This document shows, piece after piece, positions 1 to 7,476 of a stretch of 36,825 bases of DNA. How positions within the stretch are numbered: the stretch's first letter is position 1; the number at the start of each line of letters is the position of its first letter. This DNA is from a virus, in the IMG/VR virus record IMGVR_UViG_3300028837_002360, positions 1 to 36,825 of that record; one strand, 5' to 3'. The position numbers and the translations under genes are program-made. The notes below the pieces were generated by a model. That model was not told where the DNA came from. It saw only the letters and a program-made list of their open reading frames with translations, and searched no databases.

Positions 1-47
1 ATATTAGTTAAAATTTTGTCAACATGAACATTTTTAGGTTCTGGCAT
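1..47 (-). CDS. Major capsid protein, 5' fragment at contig edge
   Basis: These 47 bases repeat the first 15 codons of the capsid gene that is complete at 35832-36752. On the circular map the two are the same gene. It is listed only so that the left edge is not read as noncoding. Confidence 0.9.
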   Translation of the reverse strand, partial: MPEPKNVHVDKILTN

Positions 48-120
48 CTATTTTCAACTCCTTTCTTTTTTAAATTATTTATTAAGCACCAACTTTAAGA
101 TGCATTTTAGTAATCAGAAC
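1..120. repeat. Left copy of 120-bp direct terminal repeat
   Basis: Bases 1-120 are identical to 36706-36825. An exact overlap of this length at the contig ends shows that the molecule closes into a circle or is circularly permuted. The true unique length is about 36,705 bases. It may be an assembly overlap rather than a physical terminal repeat. Confidence 0.95.
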
Positions 121-462
121 TTCTATTATTTCATCTGCTCCTCCAGCAGCTTCCAGAGCTATTGCTCCGATATAATCTAAATTTGTATCTGCTACTACTC
201 CATGTCCATTAGCATCGCTTTTTATAGGGTCATTTTCGCTGCATGTTCCACCCATCACTAATTTACTTGTACCCAATAATCTTACCCGGGCAGCTTGCCC
301 AACAATATCGGGTTCATTTTGTAAAATTCCAATAGAAAGTTCATCAGCAACACAAGGAATAAGTCCACCACTTCCATCAAGTTTTACATAGTGATATTTT
401 AAATCAGTTAAGTCTGCACCAGCTTTAAAAGTTAAATCTAAAACACCGGCAGCTTGAGACAT
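82..462 (-). CDS. Capsid cement/decoration protein (DUF2190-like)
   Basis: This 126-residue protein has the small, glycine- and alanine-rich beta pattern of DUF2190 capsid cement proteins, which sit on the outside of HK97-fold capsids and stabilise them. Its place between the protease-scaffold and the major capsid gene supports the role. A GAGAGGTG ribosome binding site precedes the ATG. It has no signal peptide or membrane segment. The family call rests on overall pattern and position rather than on a catalytic motif. Confidence 0.7.
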   Translation of the reverse strand: MSQAAGVLDLTFKAGADLTDLKYHYVKLDGSGGLIPCVADELSIGILQNEPDIVGQAARVRLLGTSKLVMGGTCSENDPIKSDANGHGVVADTNLDYIGAIALEAAGGADEIIEVLITKMHLKVGA

Positions 463-499
463 TATTTAACACCTCTCTTCTTTATTTAATTTTATTAAA

Positions 500-1858
500 T
501 TATTTTTTCTTTTTAGGTTCAGTAGTATCTAAAACGGCCAATACCGCATCACGGTAAGATACGTCTTTATGCTCATCCATGTATTTCTGGACCTTCTTTT
601 CTTCTGGGGTTGATTTATCTTTGCCTTCTTCCTCTTCCTCTTCACCCTTGCTTAATTCAGCAAAAATGGAGTCAGAGAAATTAGGTTGAAGTTCGATAAA
701 TTTTTCCAGTAGTTCCCGCTGTGAAAGTTCGGTCTCTTTGTCATCTACCGTAAACTTGATTTTCTTTTCGTCAGAAGTGGACTCTACAAGAGCCATCAAA
801 ACTTCTTTCTGTTTAGGTAGAAAACGCATGTCTTTATCGGAGCAGTGATCATCAATTAAGGTTTTAATTTCAGCTTCTCTTTTTTCCTTAGAGATTTTAT
901 TTAGCTTTTCTTCTGCTTCTTTTGATTTTTTCTCTTCGGCCTCAAATTTCTCCTTAAATCCCTTAGCCTCCTCTTTCTCTTTTTCGATTGTCTCCTTCTC
1001 CTTTTCAATTTTCTCGTAATCTTCCACTGCGATAAATTTCTTGCCTTCTACTTCGGTGATCTTAATTCCGTTTGGCATGATATAAGTCTCCTTTCTTTTT
1101 TTATCGACCTTTTTAGTCGTTTTCTCATATATAATTAAATTGGCATCTTCATTAAAATCATATAAGGCAGCAATATCTTTTAAATTGGTTACCGCCGGTA
1201 GATCAGCACCTAAAAAAGCTATGGCCGAAAGGACCTTATTATATTTCTTTTTGGTGCTGGGCTCGGTATAACCATATAAAAGTTCGCTTGATATCCTCTT
1301 ATATGCTCCATTTTTGATTAATTGATATAAGACCTTAGGCACTTCCTTTATGTTAACTAAAATTTTATCCCCTACTCTCTTCAATTTGGTAATCCAGCCA
1401 CCTGCCGGCAATCCTGTCCTTTGTAATAGCGCCTGTTTATCGCCATGACCTAATTTTACCTTTGGTTTTAATTTATCGATTATTTCATTAGTGCCACTTA
1501 CGATATCATCAAGGTCCTTATCGGTTATTTTATTACCCTTCCATTCTCCAATACCAAATACCTCAACATCTTTTAATTCATAGGTCTGGGAATAGGCTTC
1601 CCATATTGCCAATTCCATAGTGTTTAAATTCCCTTGTGTTTCAGTTTTAACCCAGTTACCCTCTTTATCCTTTTTCCAACCTGCTTTTTTAAGTCCAGCC
1701 CAAGCAGTAGCAGAAGCTAAACCTTCTCTTTCTGCCCTATCTTTATACTGCTCATAAGCATTATTATAAATATCAATCCAGGTTTTTTGGGCTTCGGCGG
1801 GTAAACTTTTTATCCCTTCCGGGATATTACTCGGATACTTGTAAGGCATATAACTCAA
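500..1858 (-). CDS. Prohead protease-scaffold with N-terminal ChaB-like domain
   Basis: This 452-residue protein has three parts. Residues 1-70 resemble ChaB (PEGIKSLP, then AWAGLKKAGW). Residues 90-240 resemble the Mu I-type prohead protease, with candidate catalytic His in KLGHGD and Ser in RISSELL. From about residue 265 a highly charged Lys/Glu coiled coil begins, as in a scaffold. In Mu the I gene also yields a protease and a scaffold; the ChaB part is an addition seen in some phages. It overlaps the 3' end of the portal gene by 32 bases, indicating translational coupling. A Met beginning MPNGIK near residue 262, at the start of the coiled-coil part, could allow a separate scaffold product; this is inference. 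Confidence 0.75.
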   Translation of the reverse strand: MSYMPYKYPSNIPEGIKSLPAEAQKTWIDIYNNAYEQYKDRAEREGLASATAWAGLKKAGWKKDKEGNWVKTETQGNLNTMELAIWEAYSQTYELKDVEVFGIGEWKGNKITDKDLDDIVSGTNEIIDKLKPKVKLGHGDKQALLQRTGLPAGGWITKLKRVGDKILVNIKEVPKVLYQLIKNGAYKRISSELLYGYTEPSTKKKYNKVLSAIAFLGADLPAVTNLKDIAALYDFNEDANLIIYEKTTKKVDKKRKETYIMPNGIKITEVEGKKFIAVEDYEKIEKEKETIEKEKEEAKGFKEKFEAEEKKSKEAEEKLNKISKEKREAEIKTLIDDHCSDKDMRFLPKQKEVLMALVESTSDEKKIKFTVDDKETELSQRELLEKFIELQPNFSDSIFAELSKGEEEEEEGKDKSTPEEKKVQKYMDEHKDVSYRDAVLAVLDTTEPKKKK

Positions 1859-4016
1859 CTCCTTTTAAATTTATAAAATTTTTAGGCTTTATAGCCATGA
1901 TCCCCGCCTTTCTTTCTTTAGATATCGGGGTAAATTTTTCATACTTAGTTACCGGGACCAGAGTTCCCCTGCATTCATAATGATTAGGTGGTTTTACCCT
2001 AGCTAAATCAGGATCACCCTTTTCAAATACCTGGCCATCCAATCGCTCACATATCTCGGTAGTCCGATCATCCATGACAGCAGAATAGGCAACCGCCGGT
2101 ACAAGATCCCCCACGTCCGGATCGTTCATCATGGCCCAGCGTCCCTCATTGTAGGCATCGCTAAAATTGGTTCTAACCACATTTTCAAGGTGCCAGGGAG
2201 TTAATTCTCTCCCGGTTTTTATTTCTATCGCAGTAGTCCCGATATATTCCTTAAAGAATCCATCCAATTGAAACATTATTTCCGGGGTAGTGGTCCCGCC
2301 TTTTAAACCGTTATATAAGATCGCCCTTGCTTCCTTTAAGACGCTATCCCTTATCACCCCAGCAATCCAGAAGGATTTATTATTTAAATATTGCAAAGCC
2401 TTTTTGGGTGGCAAACCGGGGACTATATCGACAAATTTCATTTTACCCAGTTCGCTTTTTACCTCTTCCCGGCCATACTGCCATAAATCTCTTAGGTATT
2501 CCTGTATTTTGGTCTTTAATTCTCCCACGTGGGATAATTGAATCTTCTCTATTTGTGAAGCCGAATTAGTTTCAATGATCTTCCTTTTTAAGATATCTTT
2601 TTTAAGGGCTTCCTTCTGTTTGGTTATAATTTCTATAAGATCTTCTTTGGCCTTTGCTTCCCATTCATCTAAATTTTTTACTATCCTGGTAAAATTACAT
2701 TTTTTTTCGTACTGGTTAGGCTGCCTTAATAACCTGGCCTGATAATTTTCTATAAAGCCCCCGCCTTTAGGTTTAGGTTCAGGTAAAATTATCCCCTCTT
2801 CTTTGGCCGGGATCTTCAAAAATCCCCGGACCCATTCCTCTTCTTGATTGATTAACCCTGCATCGACTAACATTTTAGCAATTTCAGCTTTGGCCTTCTG
2901 GTCCTCTTTAATCAGGGATTCAAATTTAAAATAGGGATATTTAGGTTGAGTAAAATTAAAATCTATCAACCGCCTTATGATCTGTTCCCGGACTATGCTA
3001 TCTTCGGTTTCTGTACCTAAATAATCAAGGATATAAATAAAGATATCAAAGTGGGTTTTAGATAAAGCCCATGAGCCTTTTTCCCCAGTGTCCATTAAAA
3101 GAGTACCCACCAGCAAGGCCCGGGCAATCATGGCATTATTGGTGTCAAAGGCCGACTTATAACCTGCGTCTCCTCTCCTGGTAGCTTCCAAAAGTTCAGC
3201 CTCCAAGCCTTTGGGCATAACCATCGCGGTATTAGTCTGGATGTTCTTTAATATTTCTAAATACTCATCCTGTTTGATTTTGGGAGTACCGGCTTCATAA
3301 CGACCTATTACGGTGGGCTGGCCAAATTTTTCTAAAAAGACATTCCAGAACCTTTGGACGATATCATTGGAGAAATAATACCGGTAGGCAGCCCTAAAAT
3401 CGGACTCGCCATATAAGCTGTCTGCATCATCATCATTGGGATTATAGGTAAAGAGAATAAATTTATTGACCGGTAGAGGTTTATTGCCTGATTCAATTAA
3501 GCCCTTTTCTTCAATGTTGCCATGTTCATCACATTTAAACATATAATTTATAGCTTTTCGGACTTTGATATTGTCAATCCCGATCATCCCTTTAAATTCT
3601 CCGGTGGAAAGGATCTTATAATTAATTTCAGCCACCGAAAAACCGTCTCTCATGGCATTCCATATTTTAAGCAGGGTATTATTTACATTCCCCTTCATCT
3701 CTGAAAAACAATGCTCTATAAATTCAGCCTGTTTTACTGCATCCTGATCATCTTCATCTTCCGGTCTGATACTCCAGGGGGTAGATAACCGGGCATGCTT
3801 CTTTAACATAAATACAGCTTTAACCTGGCCATCTCGCCTCTGCATAGTCCGGTAAATTTCCAACCCTTTTTTTTCTACTAGATCATCAGGATTATAGATA
3901 GGAAGATTACCAATACCCCAGATATCAGTACCACTTTTACTTAATTCGCCCATTTCCGGCTTAACTAATTTTTTTATAGTCTCTTTAGTATTTTGAAATA
4001 TATCTTTTAAATCCAT
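1827..4016 (-). CDS. Portal protein (DUF935, Mu gp29-like) fused to Mu F-like head protein
   Basis: The 729 residues cover two proteins that are separate in phage Mu. Residues 1 to about 430 match the DUF935 portal pattern (PIYNPDDLVEKKGLEIYRTM, then a region on gene-product reuse for head entry). Residues 560-700 match the Phage_Mu_F minor head domain: LENVVRTNFSDAYNEGR, then MDDRTTEICERLDG and PPNHYECRGTLVPV. The portal forms the dodecameric DNA gate; the F-like part is a minor head protein thought to enter with DNA or help assembly. The gene starts after an AAAGGGG site just downstream of an attenuator-like terminator (4033-4100). Confidence 0.85.
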   Translation of the reverse strand: MDLKDIFQNTKETIKKLVKPEMGELSKSGTDIWGIGNLPIYNPDDLVEKKGLEIYRTMQRRDGQVKAVFMLKKHARLSTPWSIRPEDEDDQDAVKQAEFIEHCFSEMKGNVNNTLLKIWNAMRDGFSVAEINYKILSTGEFKGMIGIDNIKVRKAINYMFKCDEHGNIEEKGLIESGNKPLPVNKFILFTYNPNDDDADSLYGESDFRAAYRYYFSNDIVQRFWNVFLEKFGQPTVIGRYEAGTPKIKQDEYLEILKNIQTNTAMVMPKGLEAELLEATRRGDAGYKSAFDTNNAMIARALLVGTLLMDTGEKGSWALSKTHFDIFIYILDYLGTETEDSIVREQIIRRLIDFNFTQPKYPYFKFESLIKEDQKAKAEIAKMLVDAGLINQEEEWVRGFLKIPAKEEGIILPEPKPKGGGFIENYQARLLRQPNQYEKKCNFTRIVKNLDEWEAKAKEDLIEIITKQKEALKKDILKRKIIETNSASQIEKIQLSHVGELKTKIQEYLRDLWQYGREEVKSELGKMKFVDIVPGLPPKKALQYLNNKSFWIAGVIRDSVLKEARAILYNGLKGGTTTPEIMFQLDGFFKEYIGTTAIEIKTGRELTPWHLENVVRTNFSDAYNEGRWAMMNDPDVGDLVPAVAYSAVMDDRTTEICERLDGQVFEKGDPDLARVKPPNHYECRGTLVPVTKYEKFTPISKERKAGIMAIKPKNFINLKGVELYALQVSE

Positions 4017-4032
4017 AAATCCCCTTTAGAAA

Positions 4033-4100
4033 TAAAAAAGAGAGCCAAGATAAAAATGAATTAACATTTTAAAATTGGCTCTCTAAAAATGGAGCTCTAA
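4033..4100 (-). terminator. AGAGCTCC-box terminator, copy 1 (attenuator-like, upstream of portal)
   Basis: On the minus strand an AGAGCTCC box (4091-4098) is followed by a 9-bp stem, AGAGAGCCA (4084-4076) with TGGCTCTCT (4047-4039), and then a T run. This is a canonical intrinsic terminator. It lies between a candidate promoter (4122-4150) and the portal start, so it would stop transcription in a leader unless relieved. Two further copies occur at 7171-7236 and 25938-26005. Confidence 0.75.
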
Positions 4101-4121
4101 AAACAATATTTATTTTTTTCA

Positions 4122-4150
4122 AGAATAACACAAAATTATTTATTAGTCAA
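4122..4150 (-). promoter_or_regulatory. Candidate promoter upstream of portal gene
   Basis: TTGACT (4145-4150) and TATTCT (4122-4127) on the minus strand are 17 bp apart. The -35 match is good, the -10 moderate. Transcription from here would immediately enter the AGAGCTCC-box terminator. Confidence 0.5.
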
Positions 4151-4162
4151 ATTAAATCAATC

Positions 4163-4178
4163 TTCAACCATGGTTGAA
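4163..4178. promoter_or_regulatory. Perfect 16-bp palindrome upstream of portal promoter
   Basis: TTCAACCATGGTTGAA equals its own reverse complement. It lies 13 bp upstream of the -35 box of the candidate portal promoter, where an activator would bind. No protein can be assigned to it. Confidence 0.5.
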
Positions 4179-4213
4179 AGTCACTTTACATAAGGTTGAT
4201 TATAATACCCTTA

Positions 4214-5728
4214 TCACCAATCCTGCTCGGCACTTGGTCGTTCCCCGGCACTCTTTCCTTCTATTATAGACTCCGACTCTTCCGGAGCAGTTATCGCCCC
4301 ATAAACCGCCATAGCCAAAGCAATGGCCAGGTCGATTTTTTTAGTTCCTGATTTTTTGACGATTCTCCAACCCCGGGAAGAATAAACCACCTTACAATTA
4401 ATCAGGGATAGTCTGATTTCTTCTGATTCATAGAAGATTATCCCCTGGCTTTTAATCAGGTTAAAAAGGCATTGACTAAAGGCTATGCAATTCCCCTGGG
4501 TTTGAGGCAATTCCACCATATTAATCTTTTCTTTTTTTAAGTCCTGGCTTAATTGAATAGCTTGGTAAGGGTCAAAATATAAACTTTGAATATCATAAAT
4601 TTTAGATAATTCAATCAAGTATCTTTTAACATCATCAAATTGCAATTCTTCAGTTTCTAGGGGAATATAAACTTTATGGTCCACCGAAAAAATTTTATTA
4701 CCAACCTTTCCTACTCCACAAATAGCGGTATAGTCGTTTCTATATCCCACATCAAGCCCTAACCATATAGGAATTTTTATCTTCGGCCTTCTGACCAGCT
4801 TATAATCGATACAACCCCTAAATTCCTGATCAGTTATGAAAGAATCTTCTTCGCTTACCCAAAGATTTTTATGCAACCGCTTAAATAGATTAGGTCTCAT
4901 TCCCGGTTTATGTTCCTGGCTATCTAAATATTTTTTAGTTACGAAACTGCTCGGGTTTGCCTCTTCTCCCTGCTTGATATAGAAATAGCTTTCCGGAGTA
5001 TTACCTTTTTTTGATTCTTTAACTAAATCCCACAAGATCCCTTCTTCTGATCTTCCAGCAGTAGAAGTTACCAGGATAAGAGGATATTCGTATACCGGGG
5101 ATAATTGCAGTTCCTCAAAAAAGAATCTTAACGAATCCGTATCAAAAGAGGCCAGCTCGTCAATACAAATTAAAAGGCAATTAAGACCAGCACTTGACCG
5201 GTAAGACGAACTTAAACATCTTAAAATCGTTCCAGTTTTAATATTCTCGATATAATCGGTATAGATTCGGCACTTTTCATTAAGCTTCGGATTCTTTCTA
5301 ATCATAGAAACAATTTTCCGATAAGTGATAAAGCTGGATTGGTCCTTACTATTAGAGCAAATATAAATTTCCCCAGGCTCTTGGGTAATTAAAAACCAGT
5401 TTAAAACTATTGCCGAAAAGGTAGATTTACCGTTTTTTTTGGCCAGGCTTACGAGGATCAATCGAGGCCTATTCTTATAAAAACAGTCTATAAGAACCTC
5501 TCGCTCCCAGTCCTCGAGTGTAGTTAATTCTCCTTTTCCTTCCGGTAGATAAATCTCTTTTTCTGCAAACTGGATTATATCTTCTTTATATTTCAGGATA
5601 GAAAAGACCTCACCGGTTTTTGCTTTCTCTTTCCACCTTAGTTTTAAGTTATCAAGTTTCCTTTTTTTAGCTTTCACAGTTTTAGCGTCATAGCTTGATT
5701 TCGGTCTCCACTTCACATTTTTAGCCAT
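4214..5728 (-). CDS. terL: Terminase large subunit (HK97/Terminase_1 type)
   Basis: The 504 residues carry both terminase activities. The ATPase has a Walker A-like LAKKNGKS at 95-102 and Walker B LLICIDE at 185-191. The RNase H-type nuclease has GLDVGYRNDYT near 323, YFDPYQ near 388 and KIDLAIALAM near 471. This motif spelling is that of HK97-like Terminase_1 rather than the Mu gp28 type, although the portal and capsid genes next to it are Mu-like. The start follows an AAGGTGG site. No small terminase gene is adjacent: the integrase lies directly upstream. The protein packages DNA into the prohead through the portal. Confidence 0.9.
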   Translation of the reverse strand: MAKNVKWRPKSSYDAKTVKAKKRKLDNLKLRWKEKAKTGEVFSILKYKEDIIQFAEKEIYLPEGKGELTTLEDWEREVLIDCFYKNRPRLILVSLAKKNGKSTFSAIVLNWFLITQEPGEIYICSNSKDQSSFITYRKIVSMIRKNPKLNEKCRIYTDYIENIKTGTILRCLSSSYRSSAGLNCLLICIDELASFDTDSLRFFFEELQLSPVYEYPLILVTSTAGRSEEGILWDLVKESKKGNTPESYFYIKQGEEANPSSFVTKKYLDSQEHKPGMRPNLFKRLHKNLWVSEEDSFITDQEFRGCIDYKLVRRPKIKIPIWLGLDVGYRNDYTAICGVGKVGNKIFSVDHKVYIPLETEELQFDDVKRYLIELSKIYDIQSLYFDPYQAIQLSQDLKKEKINMVELPQTQGNCIAFSQCLFNLIKSQGIIFYESEEIRLSLINCKVVYSSRGWRIVKKSGTKKIDLAIALAMAVYGAITAPEESESIIEGKSAGERPSAEQDW

Positions 5729-5775
5729 ATTAAGTAATTTACCACCTTATCGTTAATTTCACTAAAAATAAAACG

Positions 5776-5788
5776 AACGTATGACGTT
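5776..5788. promoter_or_regulatory. Inverted repeat between integrase and terminase
   Basis: AACGT-ATG-ACGTT lies in the 134-base gap between integrase and terminase, where a packaging signal or late-gene control site could sit. Nothing in the sequence shows which. Confidence 0.3.
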
Positions 5789-5862
5789 TTTAAGGGGGAC
5801 CAAAAAAGACCGCTTGTCTCTATACCTATTTCCTAGCCTTTTCCGTTAAAAATTTGCACCCC

Positions 5863-6447
5863 TTAAATCCCGAATCCGTTAATAACCTCTTTATTTTCGT
5901 CATCATTTATCCCGATATACCTGAAAGTTACTTTAATATTTCTATGATTCAATAGGTTAGAGATCCTTTCGATACTAATTCCCTGCTTTCTCAGGTGATA
6001 ACCGAAAGTTTTTCTAAGCGTATGGCCTCCAACCTTCTGCTTAATTCCGACTCCCCGGCACCAGGCATTTATTAACTGGTAGGCCCTGATCCTGGTAATT
6101 GCTTTGTTCTTTTTTGATTTCTCGTTAGTGAATAGGTATTGATCCAGGTCGAATATATCAGTCTTTTTCAGATAATAATTTATAGCTTCTATGATCTGCT
6201 TATTGAAAAATACCTTTCGGTTCTTCCCGGTCTTCTGCTCTTTGATATCCAAATAGTCTTTTAGATCCCCCTGACTATTTTTAACATCTCCAAGTCTCAG
6301 GGATAATATGTCCCCGATCCTCAGACCGGAGTTAATACCAAAGACGAATAATAAATAATCTCTCGGATTTTTCTGTCGGTATAGATTCCCTCTAATCTGT
6401 TTTATTTGATTTTCTGATCTGATCGGCTCTACGATATTCATACTCAA
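5863..6447 (-). CDS. int: Short tyrosine recombinase (integrase), catalytic domain only
   Basis: The 194 residues hold the full tyrosine recombinase active site: Arg43 (SGLRIGD), Lys72 or Lys75 (QKTGK), His142 and Arg145 (GHTLRKTF), His168 (LLNHRN) and Tyr177 (TFRYIG). The N-terminal arm-binding and core-binding domains of lambda-type integrases (about 350 residues) are absent, as in compact FimB-like recombinases. It would integrate and excise the phage at att sites; the long noncoding stretch just upstream is the obvious place for attP. A promoter matching TTGCTT-17-TATAAT precedes it, with a GGGGG site before the start. The start may be either of two nearby ATG codons. Confidence 0.9.
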   Translation of the reverse strand: MSMNIVEPIRSENQIKQIRGNLYRQKNPRDYLLFVFGINSGLRIGDILSLRLGDVKNSQGDLKDYLDIKEQKTGKNRKVFFNKQIIEAINYYLKKTDIFDLDQYLFTNEKSKKNKAITRIRAYQLINAWCRGVGIKQKVGGHTLRKTFGYHLRKQGISIERISNLLNHRNIKVTFRYIGINDDENKEVINGFGI

Positions 6448-6515
6448 AAACCCCCTATATTTTGTTTAATCTTTCTAACAGAATTATAATATAGGTTAAA
6501 TAATAAAGCAAGTAT
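6408..6515 (-). repeat. Integrase 5' end and promoter, repeat copy A
   Basis: This stretch covers the first codons of the integrase and its promoter. It aligns with 6787-6879 at most positions outside a gap of about 29 bases that removes the ribosome binding site from copy B. Confidence 0.7.
6483..6511 (-). promoter_or_regulatory. Integrase promoter
   Basis: On the minus strand TTGCTT (6506-6511) and TATAAT (6483-6488) are 17 bp apart, ending about 35 bases before the integrase ATG. A diverged copy of this whole stretch lies at 6787-6879. Confidence 0.65.
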
Positions 6516-6636
6516 TATATTAAAATAAATTCAAATATTCTATAACCTTTATTTTGTAAGGCTTTCGGAATTATACACAATAAGCATTGTGTTAAATACA
6601 AATCTTTCCAAGTCACCATAGAAAGATCGAATCATT

Positions 6637-6947
6637 CCGAACCATTCGTAAAATCGAAAATTATTTTATAGCCTGTTTTTTGACTTTTTCCACACCGAGC
6701 CACTCCAATAAACCGAGCCACTCCGAAGCCACTCGTAGAATTAAAAAATAATCGTTGTAACCCTTATAAAATAACGTTTCTTTTTTTCTGATTTTCTGAC
6801 CTGATCGCCTCTTTGGTTCATTATGCTTAATCTATTTAACTAAATTGTAATATAGATTAAATAAAAAAAAGCAAATATTTTTTTTGACCCTCCGCTTTGA
6901 GTAAAACCGAGCCATTTTGATGAACTTTTCCATCCCGAAGCGTCTCC
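6637..6947. repeat. Cluster of CCGAgCCAcTC repeats
   Basis: Six related 11-13-base units, two of them identical (ACCGAGCCACTCC at 6694-6706 and 6712-6724, 18 bp apart). They flank the diverged integrase-promoter copy. They resemble arm-type binding sites. Confidence 0.55.
6787..6879 (-). repeat. Diverged copy B of integrase 5' end and promoter
   Basis: It shares GATTTTCTGA-CTGATCG-CTCT and the TTAATCT...TAATATA..TTAAATAA block with 6408-6515. Its -10 is TACAAT with a 19-bp spacer, and the frame after its ATG closes after 27 codons. It looks like a decayed second integrase start or a copied control region. Confidence 0.65.
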
Positions 6948-7170
6948 AATGACATGTTTGTTTCTATACATTTCAGAGCATTTATTCTATAAGACCCCTA
7001 TGATTATACACAATTGCCATTATATTAAGTGAAAAATAAGGGCTTTATTACTGGTTTCTCTAATAACTTCCGATTATTAAAAAAAGTCTTATATCCAATT
7101 TTTTGGACTTCTTACTTAACAAAAGTATCTTTCTCAACCTTTAATTTTCTCATGATCTTCCTTTCCAAAA

Positions 7171-7236
7171 ACAAAAAGCCAGACCAAAAAAGCAATTTCT
7201 GCTTTTTCAATCTGGCCCTCTAAATTGGAGCTCTGG
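7171..7236 (-). terminator. AGAGCTCC-box terminator, copy 2 (end of early operon)
   Basis: On the minus strand the AGAGCTCC box (7234-7227) precedes GCCAGA...TCTGGC (stem 7211-7216 with 7178-7183), with an inner AAAAGC/GCTTTT stem and then CTTTTTG. It closes the transcription unit that ends with the 58-residue gene. Confidence 0.75.
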
Positions 7237-7284
7237 AATATTTAATTTTCTAATTCACTTATTTTATTATCCTACTATCTAATA

Positions 7285-7461
7285 TTACCTAATACTATAG
7301 TAGTATATGTCTTCATAAGATTCTTCTCTTTGTTCATTTATTCTGAAATGAGGCAATAAACTTTCTTCTATCTTTGCGTACTTGCCTCTTTTAGTTTTTT
7401 CTAAGAAAGTTAATAACGCTTTTTCCTCTTTTTGTCTTAACTCTTTTCTTTTTACTTTCAT
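7285..7461 (-). CDS. Small charged protein, 58 aa
   Basis: It starts at an ATG preceded by a perfect GGAGGAGG ribosome binding site, just after the serine protease gene, and ends before the copy-2 terminator. The product is rich in Lys, Glu and Arg (MKVKRKELRQ at the start) and ends with tyrosines (EDIYYYSIR). No family is recognised. It is the last gene of the accessory cassette. Confidence 0.75.
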   Translation of the reverse strand: MKVKRKELRQKEEKALLTFLEKTKRGKYAKIEESLLPHFRINEQREESYEDIYYYSIR

Positions 7462-7476
7462 AATTCCTCCTCCTTG

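Larger units (their letters stand above)
6448..7170. other. Long noncoding control region, candidate attP
   Basis: No convincing gene lies here. It holds the integrase promoter, its diverged copy and a cluster of six CCGAgCCAcTC-like repeats: 6637-6648, 6695-6706, 6713-6724, 6724-6735, 6907-6918 and 6935-6947. Position directly upstream of an integrase, with repeated short sites, is typical of an attachment region with recombinase or excisionase arm sites. The core site cannot be named without the bacterial junction. Confidence 0.5.

Noticed and set aside
7100-7160. 13-codon minus-strand frame after the copy-2 terminator
   Set aside because: Too short to support, although a weak GAAAGGA precedes the ATG.
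6448-7170. CRISPR array
   Set aside because: Repeats are short, degenerate and irregularly spaced; there are no cas genes.
7029-7223. 64-residue plus-strand open frame
   Set aside because: It runs through the copy-2 terminator, has no ribosome site and is the only plus-strand candidate in its region.
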